NCBI GenBank assembly: GCA_017409345.1
Contig: JAFQSX010000011.1
Coordinates: 1 to 64,000 of the forward strand
Origin: Muribaculaceae bacterium
GTDB taxonomy: Bacteria > Bacteroidota > Bacteroidia > Bacteroidales > Muribaculaceae
Length of the DNA: 64,000 nt
Direction of reading: 5' to 3'
Part shown: positions 42,903 to 50,753 of the stretch, piece by piece
How the letters are laid out: the number at the start of each line of letters is the position of its first letter
How positions within the stretch are numbered: the stretch's first letter is position 1
Notes under the pieces: generated by a model
The model's database searches: none
What the model saw: the letters and a program-made list of their open reading frames with translations, nothing else
What the model was told of the DNA's origin: nothing
Program-made: the position numbers and the translations under genes

Positions 42903-44249
42903 CTAAACAGCAGGCAGACTCATACCATTTAAATTCCGATAAAGATCAAGAGCATACACATCGGTCATTCCCGATACATGGTCAATAACTCCTTGAATAC
43001 GTTCATATAACGTAGGTGCATTTATATCATATTGCTGAGGCACTTTTGACAACAATAACTTTGAATAATTGAGTTGTGGATGGGTTACAGCATATATAAA
43101 TTTGCCCAACAAATAAGTAATAATCTGGTTACCTGCCAACTCTATATCAACGACATCACTTGCTTTATAAATCTTATCCCACGACATCTCGGTGCAACGG
43201 ATATAACCATCTCGCTCAAGTTGTGGAATATGATCAATCAATGACCCCTTAAACTGTCCACCTAAAATAGCCTCTTCATTGGCAACAAAAGCCTCTGCAC
43301 AACGACTCACCAATCGCCCAATAACACATGACCGCATATAGGCTACTTTCTCGTTGGGGTCTGCTACATTCTCCATTACATTGAGCATATGAGTCTTTCG
43401 CTCTTCATCAAAAAATCCCATTAGCAAACTAGTCACCTCTTGGGTATTGAGAATTTTGAGTTTATGAGCATCTTCAATATCCATCACTTCATAACAGATA
43501 TCATCAGCAGCTTCAACAATATACACCAACGGATGACGAACAAATGCCACCTCTCCATTGGCTCCATAACGTGGCAATATACCAAGTTCATTGGCTATGC
43601 GCACAAAATCATCTTTCTCTGTTATAAAGAAGCCAAACTTATTGGCGTTACCTGCCAACGTCGATTCATAAGGATATTTCACAATTGAAGCAAGCATCGA
43701 ATAAGTCATGGCAAAACCACCCGGTCGGCGCCCTTTGAATTGATGAATCAGCAATCGCAATGAATTGGCATTTCCTTCAAAGTGAATTAAATCATCCCAT
43801 TCTTCATCCGAGAATTCTTCTCGCAACACTGCGCCCTCCCCTTCGGAAAAAAATGTAGATATAGCCTTTTCTCCCGAATGACCAAACGGAGGATTTCCTA
43901 AATCATGCGCAAGACATGCCGCAGCCACGATATCACCCAAATCATTAAGTTTATTACACCATGGCTCAGCTGCATATTTCTTCTGTAAAGCATTGCTCAC
44001 CTCATTGGCAAGTGAACGCCCCACGCACGACACTTCCATACTATGTGTCAATCGGTTATGCACAAATATACTTCCCGGCAATGGGAAAACTTGTGTTTTA
44101 TTTTGCAATCGACGGAATGGAGAAGAAAAGACCAACCGATCATAATCTCGTTGGAAATCACTACGCGTTCCGGGGGCAGGATTATGATATTGTTCTAATC
44201 CGAATCTCTTATCACTTATAAGTTTACTCCATTGCATCATTTCTGCCAT
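42903..44249 (-). CDS. dgt: dGTP triphosphohydrolase
   Basis: 448 residues. HD-domain enzyme that cleaves dGTP to deoxyguanosine and triphosphate. HNRLTHSMEVS holds the first His, and CLAHDLGNPPFGHSGE the HD pair and Gly-rich loop; KGRRPGG and YGANGE lie in the dGTP-binding middle. The opening RSDFQRDYDRLVFSSPFRRLQNKTQV is characteristic of dGTPases. It is convergent with the flippase. Controls dNTP pools, in parallel with dut next door. Confidence 0.92.
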   Translation of the reverse strand: MAEMMQWSKLISDKRFGLEQYHNPAPGTRSDFQRDYDRLVFSSPFRRLQNKTQVFPLPGSIFVHNRLTHSMEVSCVGRSLANEVSNALQKKYAAEPWCNKLNDLGDIVAAACLAHDLGNPPFGHSGEKAISTFFSEGEGAVLREEFSDEEWDDLIHFEGNANSLRLLIHQFKGRRPGGFAMTYSMLASIVKYPYESTLAGNANKFGFFITEKDDFVRIANELGILPRYGANGEVAFVRHPLVYIVEAADDICYEVMDIEDAHKLKILNTQEVTSLLMGFFDEERKTHMLNVMENVADPNEKVAYMRSCVIGRLVSRCAEAFVANEEAILGGQFKGSLIDHIPQLERDGYIRCTEMSWDKIYKASDVVDIELAGNQIITYLLGKFIYAVTHPQLNYSKLLLSKVPQQYDINAPTLYERIQGVIDHVSGMTDVYALDLYRNLNGMSLPAV

Positions 44250-44386
44250 ACGTGTTGTTGTTTTATTGTTTCAAACTACGAATTTACTAAATATTTGCAT
44301 CATGCCCAATGACAGCATAAAATATTTAACAATTTATCCTCAAATTAGTTAAATAAATCTTTTTTCTCCACTATTTTTGTAGTAAA

Positions 44387-44418
44387 ATTGTTTTATTGAA
44401 TATTAATAACTACCTTTG
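44387..44418 (+). promoter_or_regulatory. Promoter for greA
   Basis: ATTG (44387-44390), 20-bp spacer, TACCTTTG (44411-44418). One mismatch to the -33 consensus. A leader of about 90 nt follows. Confidence 0.7.
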
Positions 44419-44453
44419 TAACACAAAACAACATGTTAGAACAACAAAGGGGG

Positions 44454-44489
44454 TCTCACCGATCAAAGTGAGATTCTTTATTTTTTTAC
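44454..44489 (+). terminator. Terminator-like hairpin in the greA leader
   Basis: TCTCAC and GTGAGA form a 6-bp stem with an 8-nt loop, followed by T-rich TTCTTTATTTTTTTAC, entirely within the 5' leader. This could attenuate greA transcription. The stem is short, so efficiency may be low. Confidence 0.5.
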
Positions 44490-44510
44490 TTTAAAAAAAT
44501 TTTTACCACT

Positions 44511-44981
44511 ATGGCAATCACTTATATGACCAAAGAAGGTTATAAACGCAAAATGGAAGAAATTGCATATCTTGAATCAGTAAAACGCCCTGAAGTATCA
44601 CGTGCCATCGCTGAAGCAAGAGACAAAGGCGACTTGTCGGAGAATGCAGAATACGATGCTGCTAAAGAAGCACAAGGTTTGTTGGAGATGAAAATTGCTC
44701 AACTCAAAGACCTCGTGGCCAATGCTCGCATCATTGACGAGAGCAAACTTAATACCGATGAAGTTCAAATCATGAACAAGGTTAAAATCAGAAATCTTGT
44801 CAATAACATGACAATGGAATACACTATCGTTGCCGATAGCGAAGCCAATCTTAAAGAAAAGAAAATCGCATCAAGCACTCCTATTGCACAAGGATTGCTC
44901 GGCCATAAACTTGGTGATGTGGTTGAAATCAAAGTCCCTTCTGGCTTAATGAAGTTTGAAATCGTTGAAATTTCATTCTAA
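44511..44981 (+). CDS. greA: Transcription elongation factor GreA
   Basis: 156 residues. N-terminal coiled coil (GYKRKMEEIAYLES, RDKGDLSENAEYDAAKEAQG with the acidic tip that enters the RNA polymerase channel) and a C-terminal FKBP-like domain (EYTIVADSEANLKEKKIA, GLLGHKLGDVVEIKVPSG). It rescues backtracked polymerase by stimulating RNA cleavage. Length is normal. Confidence 0.95.
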   Translation: MAITYMTKEGYKRKMEEIAYLESVKRPEVSRAIAEARDKGDLSENAEYDAAKEAQGLLEMKIAQLKDLVANARIIDESKLNTDEVQIMNKVKIRNLVNNMTMEYTIVADSEANLKEKKIASSTPIAQGLLGHKLGDVVEIKVPSGLMKFEIVEISF

Positions 44982-45026
44982 TTCTTAATCAATACATTAT
45001 CTTTAACCCTAAAACCGACTAACATT

Positions 45027-45443
45027 ATGCCAACTATTTTTAGCAGAATTGTTGCAGGAGAAATTCCTTGTTACAAAGTTGCCGAGGATGAAAAACATTT
45101 TGCATTCCTCGACATCAACCCGGTTGCTCCCGGACATGTTCTTGTTATACCCAAACAAGAAGTAGATTACATCTTTGACTTGAATGACCAAGACTATGCC
45201 GACTTGCAAATCTTTGCTAAACGTGTAGCCGAAGCAATCAAACAAGCATTACCTTGCCGTCGTGTAGGCGTTGCTGTAATGGGCATGGAAGTCCCTCACA
45301 CTCATATCCATCTCATCCCCATCAATGAAGAGGCTGATATGAATTTCTTTAAAGAAAAGAGTGCATTGAGAGCTGAAGAGATGGCCGATATCGCATCAAA
45401 GATTAGCCAAAACATGATGAATCAACACTCTGAAGTATACTAA
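45027..45443 (+). CDS. HIT-family nucleotide hydrolase
   Basis: 138 residues. The HIT motif is EVPHTHIHLIPI (HxHxH), and IFSRIVAGEIPCYKVAEDE is the canonical N-terminal start. Usually a nucleoside-phosphoramidate or AMP-lysine hydrolase. It starts 45 nt after greA and is probably cotranscribed. Confidence 0.92.
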   Translation: MPTIFSRIVAGEIPCYKVAEDEKHFAFLDINPVAPGHVLVIPKQEVDYIFDLNDQDYADLQIFAKRVAEAIKQALPCRRVGVAVMGMEVPHTHIHLIPINEEADMNFFKEKSALRAEEMADIASKISQNMMNQHSEVY

Positions 45444-45465
45444 TCATATACACTACATATAACAA

Positions 45466-45496
45466 ATAAAAGGGTTGCAATATGCAACCCTTTTAT
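45466..45496. terminator. Bidirectional hairpin between HIT and OmpH genes
   Basis: ATAAAAGGGTTGCA and TGCAACCCTTTTAT pair perfectly; A- and T-rich flanks suit termination in both directions. Confidence 0.85.
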
Positions 45497-45521
45497 ATTA
45501 TACTTTCATTTCTAAAATCTA

Positions 45522-46166
45522 TTATGGAGTAATTGTATTATCTTCCATTTTTTGTGGCACTAAACCTTCATCAGGAAGAAGCGCTTCAATTTCAACAGGC
45601 TTACTATAGCGTTTATTTAACCCGACAATAATCTCTTTTGTAATATCTAAAGCAGGATTAAACAACACTCCGGCTGCCTTATAAAGGATTGCATCATACT
45701 TGCGTGTCACATTATATTCAACAATATAGTTCATTATTGAATCTTGAAGAACTTGCATCCGAGCAGCACTTTCGCGTTGATACTCTTTAGTCAATGACTC
45801 TTCTAATTTTTGAGCATCTTCAACCATAGTTTGTAACTTCTTCAAATCCTTTTCATAGGACGGACGAGATGCATACTTATTGTTATTTAATTTTTTCTGA
45901 CATGCAGCCTCAAAATCTTTTGCAACATTATACTTCTTTGTCAATACCGCTTTGATACTATCAGATGTTGCCGTAGCCCACTGTTGATATTCAATGGCCA
46001 TTGTATAATTGGCTGTAATTTCATCCATATCTACATAACGGATATTTAATGAAGGAGCAGCGGGTTGTGCAATATGAGATATTGCAACTTCCTGAGCATT
46101 AATCATTGTTGATGAGCCTACAACCATTGCAACTGCACATAGACATGCTTTTGATATTATATTCAT
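45522..46166 (-). CDS. OmpH/Skp-like periplasmic protein
   Basis: 214 residues. Signal peptide ending NAQ. The body is mostly helical coiled coil: KYNVAKDFEAACQKKLNNNK, RPSYEKDLKKLQTMVEDAQK, then KYDAILYKAAGVLFNPALDIT, the conserved C-terminal motif of Skp/OmpH-type chaperones for outer-membrane proteins. Paralogue of the lipoprotein version at 46696. Role by family inference. Confidence 0.8.
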   Translation of the reverse strand: MNIISKACLCAVAMVVGSSTMINAQEVAISHIAQPAAPSLNIRYVDMDEITANYTMAIEYQQWATATSDSIKAVLTKKYNVAKDFEAACQKKLNNNKYASRPSYEKDLKKLQTMVEDAQKLEESLTKEYQRESAARMQVLQDSIMNYIVEYNVTRKYDAILYKAAGVLFNPALDITKEIIVGLNKRYSKPVEIEALLPDEGLVPQKMEDNTITP

Positions 46167-46212
46167 TGCTTTTATAGGTTAATATTATTCAAGAAAGATC
46201 ACCTGCATTAAA

Positions 46213-46524
46213 TTAAATAGTGATACGTTTGGTCATCGTACCTACTTTTAATATGTATATCCCTCGTGAAGGAAGTCTAAAACGTGAAATGCCCGGTTGG
46301 ATTGTTTCTTGTGAAATTAGTTGTCCCAATATTGAGAAAACTTTTACCGTAACCGGGCGAGTTGTTGTTACATATACATATCCTTCACTAACTCTCACTT
46401 CTGGCACTTCCCCATCAACTCTTTCAAGTGAAACTTTTCCTCCGGTGCGCTCCCATGCCGAAGCCGCATCTGCTCCAAAACAGATGCCACACACCACTAA
46501 AAGTATGAGGATTAGACGACGCAT
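46213..46524 (-). CDS. Short secreted T9SS-tail-only protein
   Basis: About 103 residues: signal peptide (RRLILILLVVCGICFGADAAS), ~15 linker residues, then what looks like only a T9SS sorting domain: YVYVTTTRPVTVKVFSILGQLIS then GIYILKVGTMTKRITI. The start is set at 46524 because TTTG-N19-TAATTTTG (46582-46552) lies just upstream of it; an in-frame start at 46554 would overlap the promoter. No cargo domain is visible. Confidence 0.65.
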   Translation of the reverse strand: MRRLILILLVVCGICFGADAASAWERTGGKVSLERVDGEVPEVRVSEGYVYVTTTRPVTVKVFSILGQLISQETIQPGISRFRLPSRGIYILKVGTMTKRITI

Positions 46525-46551
46525 TGATTTTTGAGGTTCAAATTTATGGCT

Positions 46552-46582
46552 CAAAATTAATCATTTTTTCATTCATATCAAA
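46552..46582 (-). promoter_or_regulatory. Promoter for the T9SS-tail-only gene
   Basis: Minus strand: TTTG (46582-46579), 19-bp spacer, TAATTTTG (46559-46552). Full consensus match. Confidence 0.75.
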
Positions 46583-46616
46583 ATATTATCATATTCATCG
46601 TAGATATTGGGCCCAT

Positions 46617-46654
46617 AAAAAAACGATTGAGATCCCAAATTTGAGACCTCAATC
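46617..46654 (-). terminator. Terminator after the OmpH lipoprotein gene
   Basis: On the minus strand GATTGAGGTCTC and GGGATCTCAATC pair (two wobbles) around AAATTT, followed by TTTTTTT. Confidence 0.8.
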
Positions 46655-46695
46655 ATTCTTTATTTTATAAATCTTGATTATTTCTTTTTTGCTTC

Positions 46696-47349
46696 TTATT
46701 TAGTTGCAGTAGAATCGGCAACAGCCTTTTCTTCAGCCTTCTTTTCTTCCTTTGGAGCAACTTTATTATATCGAGCATTCAAGCCTTCAATCACATCATT
46801 AGTAATGTCAAGTGATGGATTGAAATACACACCTGCTGCTTTATATAAGATTGCGTCATATTTCTTTTCTTTATTATAGTCAATCACAAAAGAGTTGATT
46901 GAATCTTGAAGTTGTTTTTGCCATTGAACATCTTCTTCGTTTGCTTGACGACGAAGTGATTGTTCTTGTTTTTGTGCATTAATCATCATGTTTTGAAGTT
47001 TTTGCACGTCGGCTTTATATGCAGCTTCAGTGAGATATCCGTTTGACTGCATTTTCTTTTGACATTCTGCCTCAAACTTTTGAGCAGAACCATACAAACC
47101 TTTCACTTGACGTTCAAGACTTTCATTTTTCTTCATCAACCACTCTTTATAGTCTTTAAATAGACTATAATGTTCGGTGATTGAGTCCATGTCAATATAA
47201 CGAATATTTGTTTGTGATTCAAACGGATCGGCAGTTTTTACCTGTGTTGAATCTTGTTTACCTTTTTCGGTAGCACTTCCTTCATTTGAACATGAGGCAG
47301 TTGAAAGTAGAAGCAAGCAAGCGCTTGCAATTAATGCTATTTTCTTCAT
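46696..47349 (-). CDS. OmpH/Skp-like lipoprotein
   Basis: 217 residues. Lipobox STASC (Cys about 20). Helical body with KFEAECQKKMQSNGYLTEAA and the family C-terminus KYDAILYKAAGVYFNPSLDIT, and an Ala/Lys/Glu tail. Same family as the gene at 45522 but membrane-anchored, suggesting a local chaperone at the membrane. It lies behind the small membrane protein gene; a terminator follows at 46617. Confidence 0.8.
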   Translation of the reverse strand: MKKIALIASACLLLLSTASCSNEGSATEKGKQDSTQVKTADPFESQTNIRYIDMDSITEHYSLFKDYKEWLMKKNESLERQVKGLYGSAQKFEAECQKKMQSNGYLTEAAYKADVQKLQNMMINAQKQEQSLRRQANEEDVQWQKQLQDSINSFVIDYNKEKKYDAILYKAAGVYFNPSLDITNDVIEGLNARYNKVAPKEEKKAEEKAVADSTATK

Positions 47350-47371
47350 GTTAGCTTATTGAAATATTTAA

Positions 47372-47545
47372 TTATTTATTAGTATTTTCATTACACGAAC
47401 CGCATTTTATATCACGATTGCACAAGGCTTCATTGTCGTGCACATGTGAGGATGGAAATTTTCCTCCTTTGACAAAAAACACTTTTACGCCCAATAAAAC
47501 GATTGCTATTAACAACAAAAAAAACGTTATAATAATGACTTTCAT
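47372..47545 (-). CDS. Small conserved membrane protein
   Basis: 57 residues: one N-terminal membrane helix (KVIIITFFLLLIAIVLLGVKV) and a cytoplasmic-or-periplasmic tail KGGKFPSSHVHDNEAL with CNRDIKCGSC. I recall similar Bacteroidales proteins; function unknown. The chosen start fits TATATTTG at 47577-47570; a longer start at 47572 would overlap it. Followed after 22 nt by the OmpH lipoprotein. Confidence 0.7.
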   Translation of the reverse strand: MKVIIITFFLLLIAIVLLGVKVFFVKGGKFPSSHVHDNEALCNRDIKCGSCNENTNK

Positions 47546-47569
47546 TGTACAAAATGCGTTTTCATTATG

Positions 47570-47577
47570 CAAATATA
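47570..47577 (-). promoter_or_regulatory. -7 motif for the small membrane protein
   Basis: Minus-strand TATATTTG, 24 nt before the ATG. No -33 element. Confidence 0.45.
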
Positions 47578-47716
47578 TGAAAGGAATCCTAATTTTTTGC
47601 TATATATAAATTTTATTTTGTAACTTAGTGAGCGAATAACGATGTTTTTAACATTATTTTCCATCGTTACAAACATTTTAAGCAGAAATAATTCATTAAT
47701 TAAACACTAAACTGAT

Positions 47717-49174
47717 ATGACTCTAAAAGATTTAAAACCTTCTTTGATTTGGTCAATTTTTGATGAAATCACTAAAGTGCCTCGTCCTTCTAAAAAGGAA
47801 GAAAAAATACGTCAATGGCTTCTTGATTTTGCCAAAAAAAACAATATTGCAGTTAAAACCGACGCTATTGGTAATGTGGTAATGAGCAAACCTGCAACTG
47901 CCGGTCATGAAAATGCTCCCGGCATTATCCTTCAAGCACACATGGATATGGTGTGTGAATCAAACGAGCCATTTGACTTTGAAAACACTCCAATTTCTAC
48001 TCGCGTTGATGGCGAATGGGTTTGGGCTAACGGCACAACTCTTGGAGCCGACAATGGTATAGGTATGGCCGGTGCCCTCGCCGCTTTAGTTGACGACACA
48101 CTTGTTCATGGACCTCTTGAAGCACTATTTACTGTTGATGAAGAAACAGGCTTGACCGGTGCTAATAATCTTGGTGAAGGTATGATTTCCGGTTCAATCC
48201 TTCTCAACCTCGACTCTGAAGACGATGCTGAAATCTTCGTAGGATGTGCCGGTGGTGTTGATACAACATGCACTTTTGCTTACACTCCTCAAGCAGCACC
48301 TCAAAACAAGCAATATCTCAAAATTGCGATTGCAGATGGTCAAGGAGGTCACTCAGGTTGCGATATTCATCTTGGTCGTGCTAATGCAAACAAACTTCTT
48401 GCGCGTTTCTTGTGGCAAGTAGCACAAACTCAAGAGTTGACTTTGGCCGAAATTGAAGGTGGCAACTTGCGCAATGCAATTCCTCGTGCTGCTTCGGCTG
48501 TGATTGGAGTTGACATGGCAACAAAAGAAGATGTGCGCATCGCTTTCAACAATTATATCGCTGATGTGGAATTTGAGTATGCCGGTGTAGAACCCGACCT
48601 CAAACTCACACTCGAAAGCGTTGATACTCCTCAACAATGCATCGACAACGACACTGCTGTGAAACTCATCAATGCTCTCTATTGCGCTCCTCATGGCGTG
48701 ATTTCTATGAGTCGCGACCTCGAAGGTCTTGTTGAGACTTCAACCAACCTTGCATCAGTGAAGATGCTCCCCGGCAATGAGATACTCGTTACTACAAGCC
48801 AACGCAGTTCGGTTGACTCTCGCAAATGGGACATCGCTCACCAAGTAGAAGCCGTATTTGCTCTTGCCGGTGCAAAAGTAACTCATGGTGACGGATACCC
48901 CGGTTGGGCTCCTAACATGAAATCACCTATCATGGAGATTGCTCGCGATGCTTATAAAGAACTTTACGGCATCACTCCTGCCATTAAAGCAATCCATGCT
49001 GGTCTTGAATGTGGTTTATTCTTACAAAAATATCCACACCTCGACATGGTTTCATTTGGTCCAACGTTGAAAGATGTTCACTCTCCAAAAGAACGCATGC
49101 ACATCCCTGCAGTAGAACGTTTCTGGGGGCAACTCTCTCTCGTATTAAAAAAGGTTGCCGACTTAAAGAAATAG
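47717..49174 (+). CDS. pepD: Aminoacyl-histidine dipeptidase (PepD)
   Basis: 485 residues, M20C-type metallodipeptidase. Metal motifs: LQAHMDMVCE (His/Asp), LGADNGIGMAGALA (Asp) and TVDEETGLTGA (Glu-Glu), plus AGLECGLF and SFGPTLKDVHSPKERM near the C-terminus. It cleaves Xaa-His-type or other dipeptides. Own transcript ending in the hairpin at 49198. Confidence 0.92.
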   Translation: MTLKDLKPSLIWSIFDEITKVPRPSKKEEKIRQWLLDFAKKNNIAVKTDAIGNVVMSKPATAGHENAPGIILQAHMDMVCESNEPFDFENTPISTRVDGEWVWANGTTLGADNGIGMAGALAALVDDTLVHGPLEALFTVDEETGLTGANNLGEGMISGSILLNLDSEDDAEIFVGCAGGVDTTCTFAYTPQAAPQNKQYLKIAIADGQGGHSGCDIHLGRANANKLLARFLWQVAQTQELTLAEIEGGNLRNAIPRAASAVIGVDMATKEDVRIAFNNYIADVEFEYAGVEPDLKLTLESVDTPQQCIDNDTAVKLINALYCAPHGVISMSRDLEGLVETSTNLASVKMLPGNEILVTTSQRSSVDSRKWDIAHQVEAVFALAGAKVTHGDGYPGWAPNMKSPIMEIARDAYKELYGITPAIKAIHAGLECGLFLQKYPHLDMVSFGPTLKDVHSPKERMHIPAVERFWGQLSLVLKKVADLKK

Positions 49175-49197
49175 GCAAATCCGTATGATATTATAAA

Positions 49198-49231
49198 AGA
49201 AAGGAAAGCCTATTGGATGGGCTTTCCTTTC
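49198..49231 (+). terminator. Hairpin after pepD
   Basis: AGAAAGGAAAGCC and GGCTTTCCTTTCT form a perfect 13-bp stem with an 8-nt loop; the tail is only moderately T-rich. Confidence 0.7.
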
Positions 49232-49258
49232 TAAATTATAGACCTAAATAATATACCA

Positions 49259-50035
49259 ATGAAAAAACTATTATTTATCCCATTTTTTGTAGTTTCAGTG
49301 GTTGTTGCATTTACAGGCTTTGCCTGCAATAACTCAACTACCGATTCATCTTCATGTGACACCTCTATCGCAGTTGATAGCACGATTATTCCCGATTCCA
49401 GCCTCTCCGATTCATCGGCTAAAACGAATGATACCACATATAGTGATGCTAAACTCACACAAAAAGACTACGACGAAGTTGCTGCACGTCTCGGCGTTGA
49501 ACCTGCTGCAATCAGAGCCGTAGTGGAGATTGAAGCCGGACGAGCCAATAAAGGCTTTTGGGCACCCGGAAAGCCTTTAATCAATTTTGACATGTCAATA
49601 GTCAACAAATTTGCATCAAAATGTGGAGTAAAGCTATCAAAATATCGCAGTTCTCATCCCGAAATATGGGGTGCAAGCAAGAAAAAATATGGTTCTCAAC
49701 AAGGTGCAGAATGGGCTCGATTTGAAGCATTACGCTCAGTTGACAACACCTTGGGCATATATAGTAGTTTTTGGGGAATGTTTCAGATTGGAGGATTCAA
49801 TTGGAAACTGTGTAAAACAAAAGATGTAAATGAATTCTTCAGGCTAATGAGTCGTTCTGAGCGCGACCAACTTGAATTGTTTGCCAATTTCATTGTATCA
49901 AGCAATCTATTAAAATATCTCAAAGCCAAAAATTGGGCAGGCTTTGCATCTCGATACAATGGTCCAAGTTACGCCAAACGTGGCTACCACACCCGCATGG
50001 CGCGAGCATATGCGAAGTATAAAAATCAAAAATAA
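49259..50035 (+). CDS. Muramidase-like lipoprotein (DUF3380 type)
   Basis: 258 residues. Lipobox TGFAC (signal about 1-22), a short Ser/Asp-rich spacer, then the N-acetylmuramidase (DUF3380) domain from about 60: AIRAVVEIEAGRANKGFW (catalytic Glu), GIYSSFWGMFQIGGFNWKLC and FASRYNGPSYAKRGY. Such domains are best known in phage endolysins and bacterial lytic enzymes; here it is a surface lipoprotein, possibly for cell-wall remodelling or interbacterial use. The usual ILFE-type motif is altered to LINFDMSIV. Confidence 0.8.
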   Translation: MKKLLFIPFFVVSVVVAFTGFACNNSTTDSSSCDTSIAVDSTIIPDSSLSDSSAKTNDTTYSDAKLTQKDYDEVAARLGVEPAAIRAVVEIEAGRANKGFWAPGKPLINFDMSIVNKFASKCGVKLSKYRSSHPEIWGASKKKYGSQQGAEWARFEALRSVDNTLGIYSSFWGMFQIGGFNWKLCKTKDVNEFFRLMSRSERDQLELFANFIVSSNLLKYLKAKNWAGFASRYNGPSYAKRGYHTRMARAYAKYKNQK

Positions 50036-50058
50036 CAATACCAGTAAAACATTGTGTT

Positions 50059-50649
50059 ATGAATAAATTAGTATTATTTTTATTTGTAATGATTGCTTCA
50101 TTTTCATCAATAGCACAAAATAACTCGACTGATTCTTCTGTCAAATATTTCGATATGGGAAAGTCAATCAAATTTTGTGACACAGAATATAAATTTGCGT
50201 GGAGTACTCATCCCTATGATTTTTATTATCTGCAAGAATATCTTCCCGATGGGGAAACTTTCGACAATTACACTCAAATGTTTACCGTTGGTGTGATATT
50301 TTATGGCGACGCTTCTTATAATAGCGAATTTGCAATACAAGCAAAAATCGAAGAATTAGAAAAGCGAAAAAAGACTGATCGAGTGTGCCGTTACATTGTT
50401 GCCGAAAATAATGGCGAATATATCCTTGATTTCATTGTAAGCGACAGCAAAAACGACAAACTAAACTTTGTAGAAGCCGACATTCATTACTATAAAGATG
50501 TCACAATAAACGGAATCAAGGCTAACATTTTATACTTTTATTCGCGTAGAGCATATGGCGACGATATTATTCCTTTCATGAAGTCAATTCCCTCTCTTCG
50601 AAGCGAATGGTACGAAAACATCACTAAGTTACCTCTACCCAAATTCTAA
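50059..50649 (+). CDS. Secreted hypothetical protein
   Basis: 196 residues with a signal peptide (KLVLFLFVMIASFSSIAQ). Body is beta-rich and aromatic (WSTHPYDFYYLQEYLP, DFIVSDSKNDKLNFVEAD). I do not recognise a family. It starts 23 nt after the muramidase lipoprotein and shares its transcript end, so an immunity or accessory role is conceivable but unsupported. Confidence 0.6.
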   Translation: MNKLVLFLFVMIASFSSIAQNNSTDSSVKYFDMGKSIKFCDTEYKFAWSTHPYDFYYLQEYLPDGETFDNYTQMFTVGVIFYGDASYNSEFAIQAKIEELEKRKKTDRVCRYIVAENNGEYILDFIVSDSKNDKLNFVEADIHYYKDVTINGIKANILYFYSRRAYGDDIIPFMKSIPSLRSEWYENITKLPLPKF

Positions 50650-50669
50650 AATCGGATAATTAACAATAT

Positions 50670-50720
50670 AACCTTGAGAGGCATAATAATAGTTATAGTC
50701 TCTCAAGGTTTCTTTTTTTT
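50670..50720 (+). terminator. Intrinsic terminator
   Basis: AACCTTGAGAG and CTCTCAAGGTT pair around a 19-nt AT-rich loop, followed by TTTCTTTTTTTT. Confidence 0.8.
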
Positions 50721-50753
50721 CTAAAATTATTTTATTATCAATGTTTTCAATTA

